Position numbers and translations under genes: made by a program. Shown piece by piece: positions 10,027-21,200 of a DNA stretch of 64,000 nt. The DNA is taken from contig CAMZMU010000027.1 in assembly GCA_947311845.1 (NCBI GenBank), positions 78,430,533-78,494,532 of the forward strand. The letters are read 5' to 3'. The first letter of the stretch is position 1. Each line of letters opens with the position of its first letter. The notes under the pieces are model-generated. The model ran no database searches. It was not told the origin of the DNA and saw only the letters and a list, made by a program, of their open reading frames with translations. Origin of the DNA: Poa pratensis (taxonomy: Eukaryota > Streptophyta > Magnoliopsida > Poales > Poaceae).

Positions 10027-12476
10027 GGATGACTCCAACGGGCCGACGCATCGAGTCCGCGCGTGTCCGTCCCTGTCCGCGGGAGCCAAAAACATGGCCC
10101 AACGGGGCGACGCAAACGGACCGCGCGTCCGTTCTCCTGTCTGCCGCAATCCATTCGTGGCCCAAATTTGGGCCAGGTTTGCGTCGGCCGCGGACACGCG
10201 CGGAGCGCAATTGTGTCCTCCTGTAGTCCGCCCCTGGCCCGCCCATCAGAGGCAAAATCCACAGTCCCGGCCTTCGCTCTCCCGAAACCCCACTCGAGCT
10301 CCTGCCCTAGCCATGGCAAACCCAGCCGCCGCCGCCAACTCTGCCGCTTTGCGGGCCGCCGAGAAGGAGGGCGAACTCGATTTCACGCCCGAAGCTCCAA
10401 AGAAGCCAAAGAAGGAGCTCACGCCGGAGCAGAGGGCCCTAGAGACCCAGAAGAAGGGCGCCCGGAGGAGGAGGTTGAAGGAGAACATGGTCGCCGCCAC
10501 CAAGAAGGCCGCCGCCGAGCAGAAGGACCAGGACGACGAATCTGACCTCGTGTCCAGGGCCGCGACCGCTGCCCTCCTCCTGATTGGAATGGTACCGCCC
10601 GCGGGAGCGGCCGCGGCCGCGACTGCGGAGGCCAGCTCCAATGGCTCGGCGGCCCGACCGCCACGGTCGAGAACTTCCGCGACGGCATCCTCGCCTGCGT
10701 ACGGGTACCTGCCGGGAACCATTCCGCCGCAGGTTTCACCTGAGGTAGGGGAATCCGCGCCCGCCGCCACCCTCGAGGTACCTACCCTTGATCTCAACGC
10801 GCCCGCTACACCCTTGGCCGGACACTCGCCGGCGCCGCAGACTGTGGCTGCGCGTGCAGCTGCCCCTCCTGTTGTCGTCCACGACCGCAACCTGTTCGGC
10901 GAAATGCCCACGCCGGGGGACGCAAGGTACTACGAGGATCCGGAAGGGGAGGACGTCCTCCAGGACATGAACATGGACAACAATACGTATGCCCATGACG
11001 TTTATGCCGCCGGACAAGATGAAGTTCCGCCCACCGGCAACGATGTGATCAACATTGATGATGAACCGGTTTTCCAAGACGAGCTCGAGACCCAAGCCCG
11101 GGCCATGAAGAGAAAGATTAGCGAAAGGGGTGCCTCATTCACGGCGGAGGAGGACGTGCTCATTTGCGAGTCCTGGATCGAGGTTGGGACTAACCAAATC
11201 ATCGGGGCGGAGCAAAGAGGGAGTGCTTATTAGGGCCGGTTCATGAAGCACTACAATGAAAGTAGAATCCTTCCGCCCAGAAACATAGCCACGGAGCGGA
11301 CCGAGACCTCTATCTCGAAGAGGTGGCTCCACATCCAAGCGGAGATGAGCAAGTTCTGCGGCTCCGTTGAAAACATTGAAGCCTAGCCTCAAAGTGGCTA
11401 TGGATTTAAAGAAATGGTAATTCGTCTTCTCTTCTTATGTATTGTGCTAATATTCCTCTTCCCTTGATTTTGATTGTCATACCCTTGCATGCATAGGTCT
11501 TGCAAGCTTTAGAGTTATTCAAGGCTCAACATGGGAAGACCTTCAACTTGACCCATTGCTACAAGGTGCTCAAGGACCAGCAGAAATGAAAGGACCTCTA
11601 CGCCTCCCTCAAAAATGGTGGGGAGCCAGTTGCCAAGGGAGAGGACCCATTGGAGAAGGAAGTGAGGCCAAGGGGGAAGAACAACTCGAAGGCCGAGGCG
11701 AAACGCGATGCAACAACCCTTGCGTTGCAAGCGACATTGAACGGATTCCTATCCCAAAAGGACAAGGCATGCGACAAGGAGGAGAGGAAAGAGAGGGACC
11801 GCCAAGAGAGAGAGAGGCCGCTGCCAAGCTCTACTTCGAATTGTAGAGGAAGAAGCTCGATATCGAGGAGGCAAATGCGCAGACACGAGCTAGGGAGGCC
11901 AAGGCTAGGGCCAAGGAGGCCGAGGCAAGAGCAAAGGAGGCTGAAACGAAGGGCAAGGACCTTGAGCTCACCCTACGCCAAGAGGAGGCCAGGATTATGG
12001 ACATGGATCTCTCGGCCTTCACCCCTAAGAAGAAGGCCTACTACCTCAAGAAGCAAAGTTACTACATGGACCGAGAGTGATCATATCTCGGTAGTTCTAG
12101 TTGTATGCCGGCGTTGGACGATGGCCTAGATGGCCAAACAAACATGGCCGAGATGGCCGGAACTATGTTATATTTTGGATGTTGTAAGCCGGCATGGCAA
12201 TATTCTTTTGGTACTATGTGATGTGTTTGATTTACTGTGTCAATCTATGTTTAATTTGGTTGTCTAGATGATTAAATGTGATCAAAATTGTGAAAATGAT
12301 CAAAATGCTCCAAAACCCTCAAAACTCTGGCCGGGGCGGACTCAATGCGTCGGCCCGTTGGGCGCAGTGGCCAGAGAGGGGCGGACATGGGCCGGACGCG
12401 CGTCCGTTTGCCGACCCAAACGGACCAAACGCGGACCAAACGCGCGTCCGTTTGCGTCGGCCCGTTGGAGTCATCC
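10027..12476 (+). mobile_element. PIF/Harbinger-type DNA transposon, non-autonomous
   Basis: The ends are inverted repeats: GGATGACTCCAACGGGCC at the left and its complement ending GGAGTCATCC at the right. The element is flanked by the 3-bp direct repeat TAA at 10024-10026 and 12477-12479, the TTA/TAA target choice of PIF/Harbinger transposons. Subterminal regions repeat GC-rich motifs such as GCGCGTCCGTTTG. The 2,450-bp body carries only a decayed trihelix-like gene. The DDE transposase that autonomous Harbinger elements also need is absent, so movement would depend on a transposase made elsewhere. Confidence 0.85.
10313..12080 (+). pseudogene. Transposon-borne Myb/trihelix (NAM-associated domain) protein, decayed
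   Basis: The ATG at 10313 starts a frame with a Lys/Arg-rich N-terminal region, a low-complexity Ala/Pro/Thr middle and, near 11130, the trihelix start (FTAEEDVLICESWIEV). Coding similarity continues far past the stop at 11231-11233 with SISKRWLHIQAEMSKFCG. An intron (about 11418-11497, GTAATT donor, GCATAG acceptor) leads to the C-terminal part with LEKEVRPRGKNNSKAEAKRD and a long charged helix ending near 12080. Several in-frame stops interrupt it: TAG at 11231 and TGA near 11587 where relatives have Trp, TAG near 11384, and TAG near 11844. Such proteins help the Harbinger transposase bind DNA. The pattern suggests decay by G-to-A and C-to-T change. Confidence 0.75.
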
Positions 12477-12498
12477 TAACAATCGTTTGTGTGTATAT

Positions 12499-12755
12499 CT
12501 GGCCATGGGCAGCCCGGCCTGAAGCCTAGCCCGAAATTCTCGGGCCTGGGCCTGAAATTTAGGCCCGACGCGTGCGATGGGCTGGGCCTGGGTTTTGAGT
12601 TTTGGCCATTTAGGTAAAAAGCCCGGCCCGCGGCCCGACGGCCCGTCGGGCTTTCGGGGTTTTTGACAGGGCCGGGCTAGGCCTGGGCCTGGGTTTTCTG
12701 TGTCGGGCTTTTCTCGGCCCGGCCCGAAGCCTGGCCCGACCCGAGACATGGCTAG
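12499..12755. mobile_element. GC-rich foldback MITE-like element
   Basis: The segment has imperfect inverted ends (CTGGCCATGGGC at the left, ACATGGCTAG at the right) and a body made of GGCCCGG, GCCCGAAG and GGGCCTGGGCCTG motifs on both strands. It can fold into an extended hairpin. Both sides carry GTATAT (12493-12498, 12756-12761), perhaps the remains of an 8-bp hAT-type TSD. It carries no coding capacity. Superfamily assignment is uncertain. Confidence 0.5.
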
Positions 12756-12796
12756 GTATATTGTGTGATATATACCAGAGTGGTGTCACCTACATA

Positions 12797-12850
12797 GCAC
12801 CAAGCTAGGAACAGCTGGCTATGGCACCAAGCTAGGAACAGCTGGCTATG
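12797..12850. repeat. 27-bp tandem duplication
   Basis: GCACCAAGCTAGGAACAGCT and the next seven bases occur twice in direct tandem (12797-12823 and 12824-12850) without a mismatch. No function is apparent. Confidence 0.85.
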
Positions 12851-13756
12851 TCTTACTCCTAGATACTCAATTAACCCATGACAGAACCATGTGCATGTAC
12901 ATGACCACTTGGCTATTTTCCAAGGCAGGCACCAAGTTCTAGAAGCCTGTTACAACTAAGCAGCAAATCGAAATGTATCATTCACAAAACCCACAGGACA
13001 AACCACATGGACACAACCAAGCATCAGGCTGGATCAAACACACAATGAAGATGCCATATATAGATGGAAGAAAGGTCGTGTACTTGCAAGCCGAAGCAAA
13101 ACCATCTAGCTGCAGCAACCACTCGGACACGAGCAGGACAACGTTGATGGAACCAGCACATCAGTGAGGGGGAGCCACAATAGACATGAGTTGGAGACCC
13201 TAAACCCCGAAGACCAATCGGAGGGGGTGACGCCGAAGGTAGCATCTTGTATACTCACACAAGCTACTGAGAGTATGTACATTCTAAATTTCTAATGTAT
13301 GCAATCTATGGATTTGCAATGAGCTTTGACACTCCTATTCCGCCACAATACATTCTGAATTATCAGGATTTGTTTTTTATGAAACATGCAATTCTACAGC
13401 CAGCACTAGTTTCACCCTGCTCCAACCATCTGATCATGTGCTGTATCATGGAACATTCTTGATCATCAGGATTTGTTTTTCAAGAAACATGCAATTCTAC
13501 AGCGCACATTTTCGCCCTGATCATGGGCTGCATCTATAACGGTATAACCACGCCCGTGTAGGAAACGGCCCTTCTCATCTGAGAAAAAATAAATTCATCA
13601 CGCGTCGAAAAGAAAAGAAAACACTTTTTAAAAGGAATGCAAACCGGCGGACGTACCGGTTCTTATCCTCTGAGAAGAAGAAACAGAAAATAGGTTAGCG
13701 GCAGCATACGGGGGACCCTGCCGTCGGTAATCGTCCAGATAAATGGCGAAGGAGCC
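12851..13756. other. Spacer upstream of the F-box pseudogene
   Basis: No gene was recognised. A segment around ATCAGGATTTGTTTTT and ATGCAATTCTACAG occurs twice (about 13364-13403 and 13466-13505), a dispersed duplication of about 40 bp. The last part may be the promoter and 5' untranslated region of the F-box gene. Confidence 0.4.
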
Positions 13757-13907
13757 ATGATCCGCAGTCGGGGAAGAGCCCACGGCATCCCGTCTCCTCC
13801 CCCTCCCATCCTAACTGGTAAGACGAGCATCTGCTTGATTTCCATCAAAATTTCTCGTCAAAGCTCCCTTTTTTATTTGAATCTGGACTGATTAATGGCG
13901 ATTGTAG

Positions 13908-14337
13908 GAGGAGGGATTGGTCGAATCTTAGTGATGGGACGGCGGGGCTGATCTCTGAACGCCTGCTTGCTAACGATGTGGCGGACTATATCCGCTTCCG
14001 CGCGGTGTGCTGCCCGTGGCGACGGTGCTCCACGGATCCGCGCGCGCATGGCATACTGGACGGCCGCTTCCACCCACGTAAATGGATTATGCTCCCGGAA
14101 ACTGTCGCCGCCCCCGACCACCGTCGCCTCCTCCTCAACGTCACTACCGGCGAGTGCATGCGGATGCGCCTCCCGGAGCTCAGTGGCCACCGTGTCTTCG
14201 GGCCCACCACTGAAGGCCTCCTCATATTGGTCGACATGAGCTCGTACGTCGTCTGCCTGCTCAACCCGCTCACAGGCCACGTAGCTGATCTTCCGCCAGC
14301 AACCACACTGCACTCCCCGCGCGGTTATCCGACCGAT
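13908..14337 (+). pseudogene. F-box/DUF295 (KIB1-like) protein, N-terminal third
   Basis: From an acceptor at 13907 the frame reads DWSNLSDGTAGLISERLLAN then DVADYIRFRAVCCPWRR, a plant F-box. It is followed by the start of the DUF295 beta-propeller (HPRKWIMLPE, LLLNVTTGECMRMRLPEL, LLNPLTGHVADLPP). A short upstream exon ending at 13817 (donor GTAAGA) is likely, but its frame and start codon could not be settled. Such proteins are substrate adaptors of SCF ubiquitin ligases; their targets are mostly unknown. The frame stops at the CACTA-type element inserted after 14337 and resumes at 16694. Confidence 0.8.
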
Positions 14338-14711
14338 CACTAGTACAGAACGACACATCGGATACCCCTCTATGGCAACGGCAAGAGTTAGGCACGGAAA
14401 AATGAGCTCCGCGCGCTTCCGCGAGTGCGCGCGCGCGCTAGTCGGTCGATGGGCCCGACACAATGGTAACGGAGGCTGAAAAGATCTCCGTTGCTCATAT
14501 ATAGGCAACGGAGGAAAGAATATCTCCGTTGCTGATATTGCCACATCAGAAACAGAGATCGGTCTATCTCCGTTTCCCATGTGAAGGCACATTAAGTGGT
14601 GCCGGTAATAATATCTCCCACTCCAGTACTGTATCTCACTCTCACTCTCAGTCTCACTCTCTCTAGTTCCTAACCCTAGCCGCACACGCTCTCCTCCTAC
14701 TTCACCCATCG

Positions 14712-15308
14712 ATGGCGAACCCCTCCGGCGCCGACGGAAGTCAGGATGGAGCATCTTCCTCCTCTCACCCTCCGAGGCGCAGCCCGGATCTCTCCTACAA
14801 CTGGGGCGAGATCCCCGGTGACTGCGGTCGCGAGTTCATTCTGAGCCGTCAAATCCCATCCGGATCCACGGCGGCGGCGACCACCGACGCCCGGATCTCG
14901 TCCTCATCGTCCTCCTCGGACGATGAGGACGAGGATCTGGAGGTCGGTCTCGTCCTCTCTCGCGCCTCCTTTGAGCGCGAGCGCGCCGAGGGTGTCATTC
15001 GGGCGTCTGCGATGCAGAGAGCTATCCGCATCTCCGCCGCCGAGCGCGCGATAGAAGCCGCCGAGGAGGCGTTGTTCCAGACGCGGCTCCGGGCGGCCAT
15101 AGACCGCTCTCTTCTCCCTGGCCAGGGCCCTGGGCCAGATGCGGCGGCGGCAGCGGTGGCGGCGGTGGAGGAGGAGGATGAGGAGGAGGAGGAGGACGCT
15201 CCGGTGTTCGAGCAGGATGAGGTCTCCTCTGATGTCTCCTCTGGCTGTGGCTCCGGCGCCGACGCCTGGGACGCAATCCGCGACGAAAAGCGACCCCGTC
15301 TCGCCTAA
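14712..15308 (+). CDS. Uncharacterised 198-residue acidic protein encoded inside the CACTA-type element
   Basis: An uninterrupted ATG-initiated frame lies behind a pyrimidine-rich leader of CTCACT repeats (about 14630-14675). The product has a Ser/Pro-rich start with the phrase LSYNWGEIPGDCGREFIL and a Ser run followed by Asp/Glu. A Glu/Ala/Arg helical middle (RASFERERAEGVIRASAMQR) follows, then a Glu-rich stretch and a Ser/Gly-rich tail ending RPRLA. I do not recognise the family. It has no transposase motif. It may be a captured first exon or an accessory protein of the element. The GC content is much higher than in the flanking transposon DNA. That it is translated is inference from frame length and absence of stops. 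Confidence 0.45.
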   Translation: MANPSGADGSQDGASSSSHPPRRSPDLSYNWGEIPGDCGREFILSRQIPSGSTAAATTDARISSSSSSSDDEDEDLEVGLVLSRASFERERAEGVIRASAMQRAIRISAAERAIEAAEEALFQTRLRAAIDRSLLPGQGPGPDAAAAAVAAVEEEDEEEEEDAPVFEQDEVSSDVSSGCGSGADAWDAIRDEKRPRLA

Positions 15309-15324
15309 GGTAAATGACCGCTCT

Positions 15325-16150
15325 GTTAGCTACTTATTTAGCTCGGTTTGCTTTGTTAGTTAGCTCTGTTCAGCTATGTATTTGCTATGTTAGCTACTTA
15401 TTTAGCTCGGTTTGTTTTGTGTAGCTATGTATTTGCTATGTTAGCTACTTATTTCGCTCGGTTTGCTCTGTTAGTTAGCTTTGTTCAGCTATGTATTTGC
15501 TATGTTAGCTACTTATTTAGCTCGGTTTGCTTTGTTTAGCTATGTATTTGCTATGTTAGCTACTTATTTAGCTCAGTTTGCTCTGTTAGTTAGCTCTGTT
15601 CAGCTATGTATTTGCTATGTTAGCTACTTATTTAGCTCGGTTTGCTTTGTTTAGCTATGTATTTGCAATGTTAGCTACTTATTTAGCTCGGTTTGCTCTG
15701 TTAGTTAGCTCTGTTCAGCTATGTATTTGTTATGTTAGCTACTTATTTAGCTCGGTTTGCTTTGTTTAGCTATGTATTTGCTATGTTAGCTACTTATTTA
15801 GCTCAGTTTGCTCTGTTAGTTAGCTCTGTTCAGCTATGTATTTGCTATGTTAGCTACTTATTTAGCTCGGTTTGCTTTGTTTAGCTATGTATTTGCTATG
15901 TTAGCTACTTATTTAACTCGGTTTGCTCTGTTAGTTAGCTCTGTTCAGCTATGTATTTGCTATGTTAGCTACTTATTTAGCTCGGTTTGTCCTATTCAGC
16001 TATGTATTTACTATGTTAGCTACTTATTTAGCTCGGGTTGCTCTGTTAGTTAGCTCTGTTCAGCTATGTATTTGCTATGTTAGCTACATATTTAGCTTGG
16101 TTTGCTCTGTTAGTTAGCTCTTCAGCTATGTATTTAGCTCGGTTTGTTTT
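15325..16150 (+). repeat. 115-bp higher-order tandem repeat (alternating 64- and 51-bp units), about seven copies
   Basis: Each unit begins GTTAGCTACTTATTTAGCTC and ends AGCTATGTATTTGCTAT. Two unit types alternate: the longer contains GCTCTGTTAGTTAGCTCTG, the shorter lacks it. The pair repeats about seven times, degenerating after 16080. The array starts directly after the stop codon of the 198-codon frame. Confidence 0.9.
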
Positions 16151-16693
16151 GTTTACTTCTTATTGGCTCTGTTTATTAGCTTTGTTTGCTGTTTTTAATA
16201 AAGAATATTCGTTGTTTCAAGACTTGGTGGATGCTTGGTGACGATGCTGCTGCCGTGAAGACCTAGGAGCGGGGCTCCATACACGGTGCCGTCACCAGGA
16301 GCAGTACATTTTACGCAGCAGGAAAGACATTAGATGTTCGTCTGGCGGCCGTGAAGACATAGGAGCAGAGCTCTAGTCACGCGCACTGATGAACTTTTGT
16401 AAAGCAGGACGTACAGGAATACGGTGACGACCGGGCGGCCGTCTAGTCGCATGGAGCGGGGCTCCATCGACGGCACAGCCCGTCACTGTGTTTTTATTTA
16501 TTTTCCTGTAACCCTTATTAGAAACGGTTATTAGCAAAACTCCGTGTCTGATGTTAAATACATCAGAAATGGTTATCTCCTCCGTTGCCATTGAGATCTT
16601 CACATCAGTGACAGGGTCGGGGACACGGACCCTTTCTCCGTTGCCGATGGGATTTTTGGCCCGTTTCCGATGTATCGTTCTGTACTAGTAGAT

Positions 16694-16855
16694 GGTGATC
16701 TCACAGAGGAATTCGAGGTTAGAGCCGGTGGCCTTGCTGATGACTCCACATTTGCTGTCTATTTCTGCATCTGCAGAATCCATACGCTAGCTTTGGCCAA
16801 GCCTGGCGACGAGTGTTGGACGCCGGTAGAGGACCAAACAAGTTCAGATTCGCTA
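16694..16855 (+). pseudogene. F-box/DUF295 protein, middle piece
   Basis: This piece continues the frame cut at 14337 and reads GDLTEEFEVRAGGLADDST, then a hydrophobic strand and LALAKPGDECWTPV, all typical of the DUF295 propeller. Near 16830-16852 the frame shifts by one: FRFA, which family members carry before the next strand, is read in another frame. The piece ends at a Helitron insertion after A16855. Confidence 0.75.
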
Positions 16856-16862
16856 CCTATTA

Positions 16863-16972
16863 CTAACTATATGAAAGATGAGCAATTTAGCGAGCTCTCC
16901 ACGCTCGGGCTACTGTTCTAACTATATGAAAGATGAGCAATTTAGCGAGCTCTCCGCGCTCGGGCTACTGTT
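16863..16972 (+). repeat. 55-bp tandem duplication at the Helitron 5' end
   Basis: CTAACTATATGAAAGATGAG and the following 35 bases occur twice (16863-16917, 16918-16972) with a single mismatch. Most of the Helitron 5' terminus is therefore duplicated. A second start could be used in rolling-circle transposition, but that is speculation. Confidence 0.9.
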
Positions 16973-17049
16973 CCTTAGAACAGTAGCTACAGTGTTGAAC
17001 AGTACCGCGCGGAGGGACGTATTCGTAATTTCCAGAAAACTGAAGGACT

Positions 17050-17935
17050 TTCTTGCAAAAAATGCCACAATTCCTCTCCTTCATCTCTCTCCCGTGCGAG
17101 CCGGAGGTCGCCGGCGACGCCGACGCGCCGCCCCGCCGTTTCACTCCTCCCCACTCAAATCGACGGCCACAGCGAGCTCTGCCGTCGCGTCCTCTCACTC
17201 CTCGCCGACAGCCGCGTGCTCAGCCGCCCGAGATGCGTCGGAATCGTCGCCGCCGTGCGCTTGCTCGGGCCGCCGCGTCCGCACGCCGCCGGCGACGCTC
17301 CGGCGAACCAAGTGCAGCGGCGCCGCCGCTCCTGGGCACCCTGCCTCCACGCGCGTCCCTCACGCCAGCCGCGCATCCCCCATCGCCCTGGCGCGGCGCC
17401 GCCGTGGTCATCGCGACCGCTGCCGCCGATCCAGAATCCTTCTCCTCTGCCGCTGTGCCACCGGAGTCGTCGTCGCCCCGGCGCATGGATCTCACCCTTA
17501 CGGTGCCGCACCGCCGCATCGTCGCTGGCCTCCTACACCCATCTCCCCTCCAGCACCAGTAGGCGGCCACGGGCGCGGGCGCGGGCGTCGTCGCCGCCCC
17601 CCTCCACCTCCCCTCCAGCAGCGGGAGCCGGACGCGGGCGTGGGCGCCGTCTCCGTCAGATGGAAATCCCCGTCAGGCTCGGCACCACGGAGGAGGAGGA
17701 GATGGACATATCGAGGTGCCCAAGTTCGTTGACCTCACCATGCCCAACGCCTTGTGCCCTCTCCATCCCCGTTTCTGCTCTCTCCCCCGTCTCACCTCCT
17801 CTCTTCCTTAGCAGCCGGAGGCGACGACGCAGAGGTGCAACACGTGAGGATCCTTAGCAGCCGGAGGCGACGACGCAGAGGCACGCAGAGGTGCCGGCAG
17901 CGCGATGTCTGGCCACGAGCGACCGCGTGTTGAAG
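17050..17935 (+). other. GC-rich, exon-like segment inside the Helitron, origin not recognised
   Basis: Composition changes abruptly to about 65-70 percent GC with Arg/Pro/Ala-rich open frames in several phases. This resembles a grass first exon with its 5' untranslated region rather than a specific protein. A 25-bp segment, TTAGCAGCCGGAGGCGACGA and the next five bases, is repeated at 17808-17832 and 17853-17877. A frame starting at 17905 (MSGHERPRVEAPTNGILLQQ) is a possible captured exon. I do not recognise the source gene. Confidence 0.3.
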
Positions 17936-18048
17936 CGCCTACGAACGGCATCCTCCTGCAGCAAGCTTCCAGCCTAAATTTCCGGTCATCCTCAGGACTT
18001 CCTCTCAAGCGAGGTGATGTGCTGCTCTCTCCTGGTTCTCCTTTTCTC

Positions 18049-18205
18049 GGGGCAATTGATGATAACCCCCCTAGTTCGTGCGAGTTCTATCATATGCCCC
18101 CCTTGTGTCACTGACATGTGGGACCGGACCCCACATGTCAGTGACACAAAGGGGGCATATAATAGAACCCACGTCAACTGGGGGGGTTATCATCAATTTT
18201 GCCCC
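18049..18205. mobile_element. Foldback MITE, hAT-like
   Basis: Nearly the whole 157 bp is one inverted repeat around a short ACCGGA spacer at about 18122. The arms start GGGGCAATTGATGATAACCC and share GTGTCACTGACATGTGGG. Flanks carry CTTTTCTC (18041-18048 and 18205-18212), a 7- or 8-bp TSD fitting hAT-type elements. It lies inside the Helitron and is non-coding. Confidence 0.8.
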
Positions 18206-21200
18206 TTTTCTCTTAGATGTGCTATCTCCCGTGCTTGATCTTCTTTGCTTCTTCAACAATAGATATCTGCTTACTCAGATACCTCATTGATATGCCACCT
18301 CCGAGTTCATGATGTTCATGCTCGCTAGGTATTCGACGAGTTTTCCAGATGAGCTAATGTGTTTTCTCTGGGTGAAGTGCAGGCTGGACAAGAGACCTAG
18401 AGGGCCTGCCAAGGCCAGCCTGAGCTTTCTTGATTTGAGCTGCCAGTCGCTGCCAAGCCTGCTATGGCATCATCAAAGTACTTTTGTAATGGTGCTATTT
18501 GTTGATATATATTGATCCTTATTTGTACTATCTCCCTCACTATTTTCACTCCAGTACAACAAACGGCTGGCCTTGCTGATGGTTGTTTTCTTCAAAAGTG
18601 AGTTATGATTGAACTGATTTAATTGATTATGGCCAAGTATGACGATTCTACAAGAAGCGGACAGTGAACTTACTGCTTATTTCAGCATTTTTCTTACAAG
18701 CTTAATGGAAGCCGGCAGATATGGTGTACTGCTCTTTCAAGAAAAATGTGGTAGCTACGACAGATGGATGTTTGGTACCCAATATGCTATTTAATTTGAT
18801 GGTATCTTAGGGAGATACTTATCCCATGGTTTTTCCGTAGTCTCCAGCTGTTTCTGGTCTCTCTGAAGTTTAGTAGATGCTCATCTATTAATGATTCACA
18901 GGTATCTTCCTCTACTAATTATTTTGTTGTACCTTCAACTCTTGCTTGTAATCCAGCAAATTCGAGTACTGTCTATATCATGTGGGTGTTACCACGGACA
19001 TCCCAATTCACCACAGCAGGTACCATGACTTGGTGTCCTTTTTTTTGTATGCAGAAAAATACACGTTGTAGATTAGAAAGTGACATGCTCCTTTAGGCTA
19101 GCAGTGATTGCAAAATACTTGCTTTTTGAAACAAGCAACACTTAGTTTGTGTCTGCTTCTTGGTTTTCACTTATTCATCACTTGTGCAACTATCACCGGA
19201 AGTATCTGTTGTTGGTGTTATTGTACGTTTATTTAGTGTCAGATGACTTAATTTAATAGCTTTTGCAGCTTCTGTGTTATTTAACTGTGGGTGTTTCAGC
19301 CAAAATCTGCTTATTCTCACATGGATGCCAAGGTATGATATTGGAAGAGGTAAAGATGGGTATGTACTTTGACAGAATTTCAGTTCTAAGAAAACGGCGA
19401 ATATATACTATATATAAGTAAAATGATCACCCCTTAACTTTATAATTTCATTGGCAGATAAACAAAGACCTGCCTCTAGAGACTAAATCTTGAATATAGA
19501 GCTTCTTCCAAGTGCTTTGGTTGCTCTGATCATGTCAGCGGAAACATCTTTCCATCAAGCTTCCAAGCATCACTTTACAACCACAGGATACTAAAGATAG
19601 AGTTCTCTTTCCTGCCTCACTGAATGAAATAAAAAATAGAACTACTAAACCAAACAGCGAAAATAGCAACTTATCCTAAAAAACATCAATTAATACTCCC
19701 ATTGTACTATACTTTTTTTTGGTCAAACTGTAATATAAGTTTTGCAGATTACCATGGTACACGTAAATTTTGCAGAGCGCCGTGGTAGGCGTCTATATAA
19801 AGGAAAATTTCTGAATGTGATGACATGTAATCTCTGCATGTTCTTTAAAAAGTGTACATAAAGGAAACGTTCAGATTCTTCATGCAAAGAGGATCACTTA
19901 ATATGTCAATAAGTTTCAAGGCCACTTCAGGTATGTATTTTTTTACTTCTATGTTTTGTCGAAATATAATCCAATACATAGAACATATGCATAAAATATC
20001 TTAAGGAGCAGATATTCCAAATTGTTAGAATTTCCTTTTGAGCTGAAGTGTAATCAAGTCAATGCTCAAGTTCTGTTTTCTTTGTTCTCGCCGTGCAAAA
20101 ATGCAAAATTGTTTACAATGTTCAGTAGGTGCTCAGTTAACTTTGTTAAATTTTGAGTCACTATTTCCTACAGGCTCATGAAGATTTTCTTTTGTTAGAA
20201 TTTCCTGGAAGCTTTTTCAAACATCTGTGTGCTATCTCAAACATCTATACACTAGCCAGTGCAATTCTTTCCAATTTCAGTATCTCATCTTTCTCAACAA
20301 CATTATTTTTCTCAGCTCAAAAAGTTTCATGTGTACTCGAAGAAAGCATGTTTAAATATATGATATAACACTATAAGTGATTTTTGATGGAGAAATATTA
20401 TGTTGCAGTTGAACGTGAGGGATGTCAGATTTTGCTTACGGTTCAAATCTCTTTTTAGGACAATCAAATCCAAAGATGGCTGATGCAGCAGACGAGAAGA
20501 TGTAGCAATGGCAGCTCATATAGATGGCAGCCGGCATCATCGGGAAACCATACGAGCTATCCATCCTGAATCCTAACCACTGTCATCCCATCACCACATA
20601 AGCTGCACTGCCCATCTCCTATTCCTACTATGACGAATGGGTCTCTCCCTTGGTAGCGGTCCTCTGGCCAAGGCTCACTGCATGTCAAGAATCGTAACGC
20701 CGTCATCCCGTGACCACATAAGGTGGGCCAAGACTCAAGACGATTGCACGTTCAACAGTGAGAAACATTGTTTGAAATGCAATTTAAACATATCATTGAT
20801 TGTAGCATTGTTTGATGTACTTTTGGCCGGTCACTTCGATTCAAAGCTAAGTTATAAAGAATGTCCAGCAGCCAAGAACGTGTGGCAAGGATGACAGTAC
20901 CATCATCTTCCATTGAAAGGAGCCCATTGATAATAAACCGGTGAAATAAATTTTGTTTGTTTGTCAGTGTTGGTTCTTAAGTTAAAATTTTGTAATAAAC
21001 CTCCACTTCGTCCTGATAGTCAACCATACCTTCATGTTTTTGCCTAAAACCTGGGAGCTCCTAATTTACAAGGTTTGCCCAATTATCCTCCTTAATTTAC
21101 AGGGTTTGCCGATTGTCATCCTTATTATACCCTTTGTTATTACATGAATTCAGTTCTCTGGCTTCCCATTTTTGAATTGTTCCATTCAGCTGAACTAACT

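Larger units (their letters stand above)
14338..16690 (+). mobile_element. CACTA-type DNA transposon, non-autonomous
   Basis: The left end is CACTAGTACAGAACGAC and the right end, read inward, is the near-perfect complement (CGTTCTGTACTAGTA; the expected last base G is A). A 3-bp direct repeat GAT (14335-14337 and 16691-16693) is the TSD size of CACTA elements. Subterminal copies of CTCCGTTGC and GCAACGGAG in both orientations (14380-14580 and 16570-16650) match the subterminal repeats these transposases bind. There is no transposase; instead there are a 198-codon frame and a long tandem array. Removing the element and one GAT restores the F-box frame, so the boundaries are well supported. Confidence 0.85.

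Noticed and set aside
16373..16603. Minus-strand 76-codon frame in the CACTA-type element
   Set aside because: It lies in the subterminal repeat region and has no protein-like features.
17053..17857. Arg/Pro-rich frames of 170-280 codons
   Set aside because: All phases are open because of composition. No domain is recognised, so only the GC-rich segment is reported.
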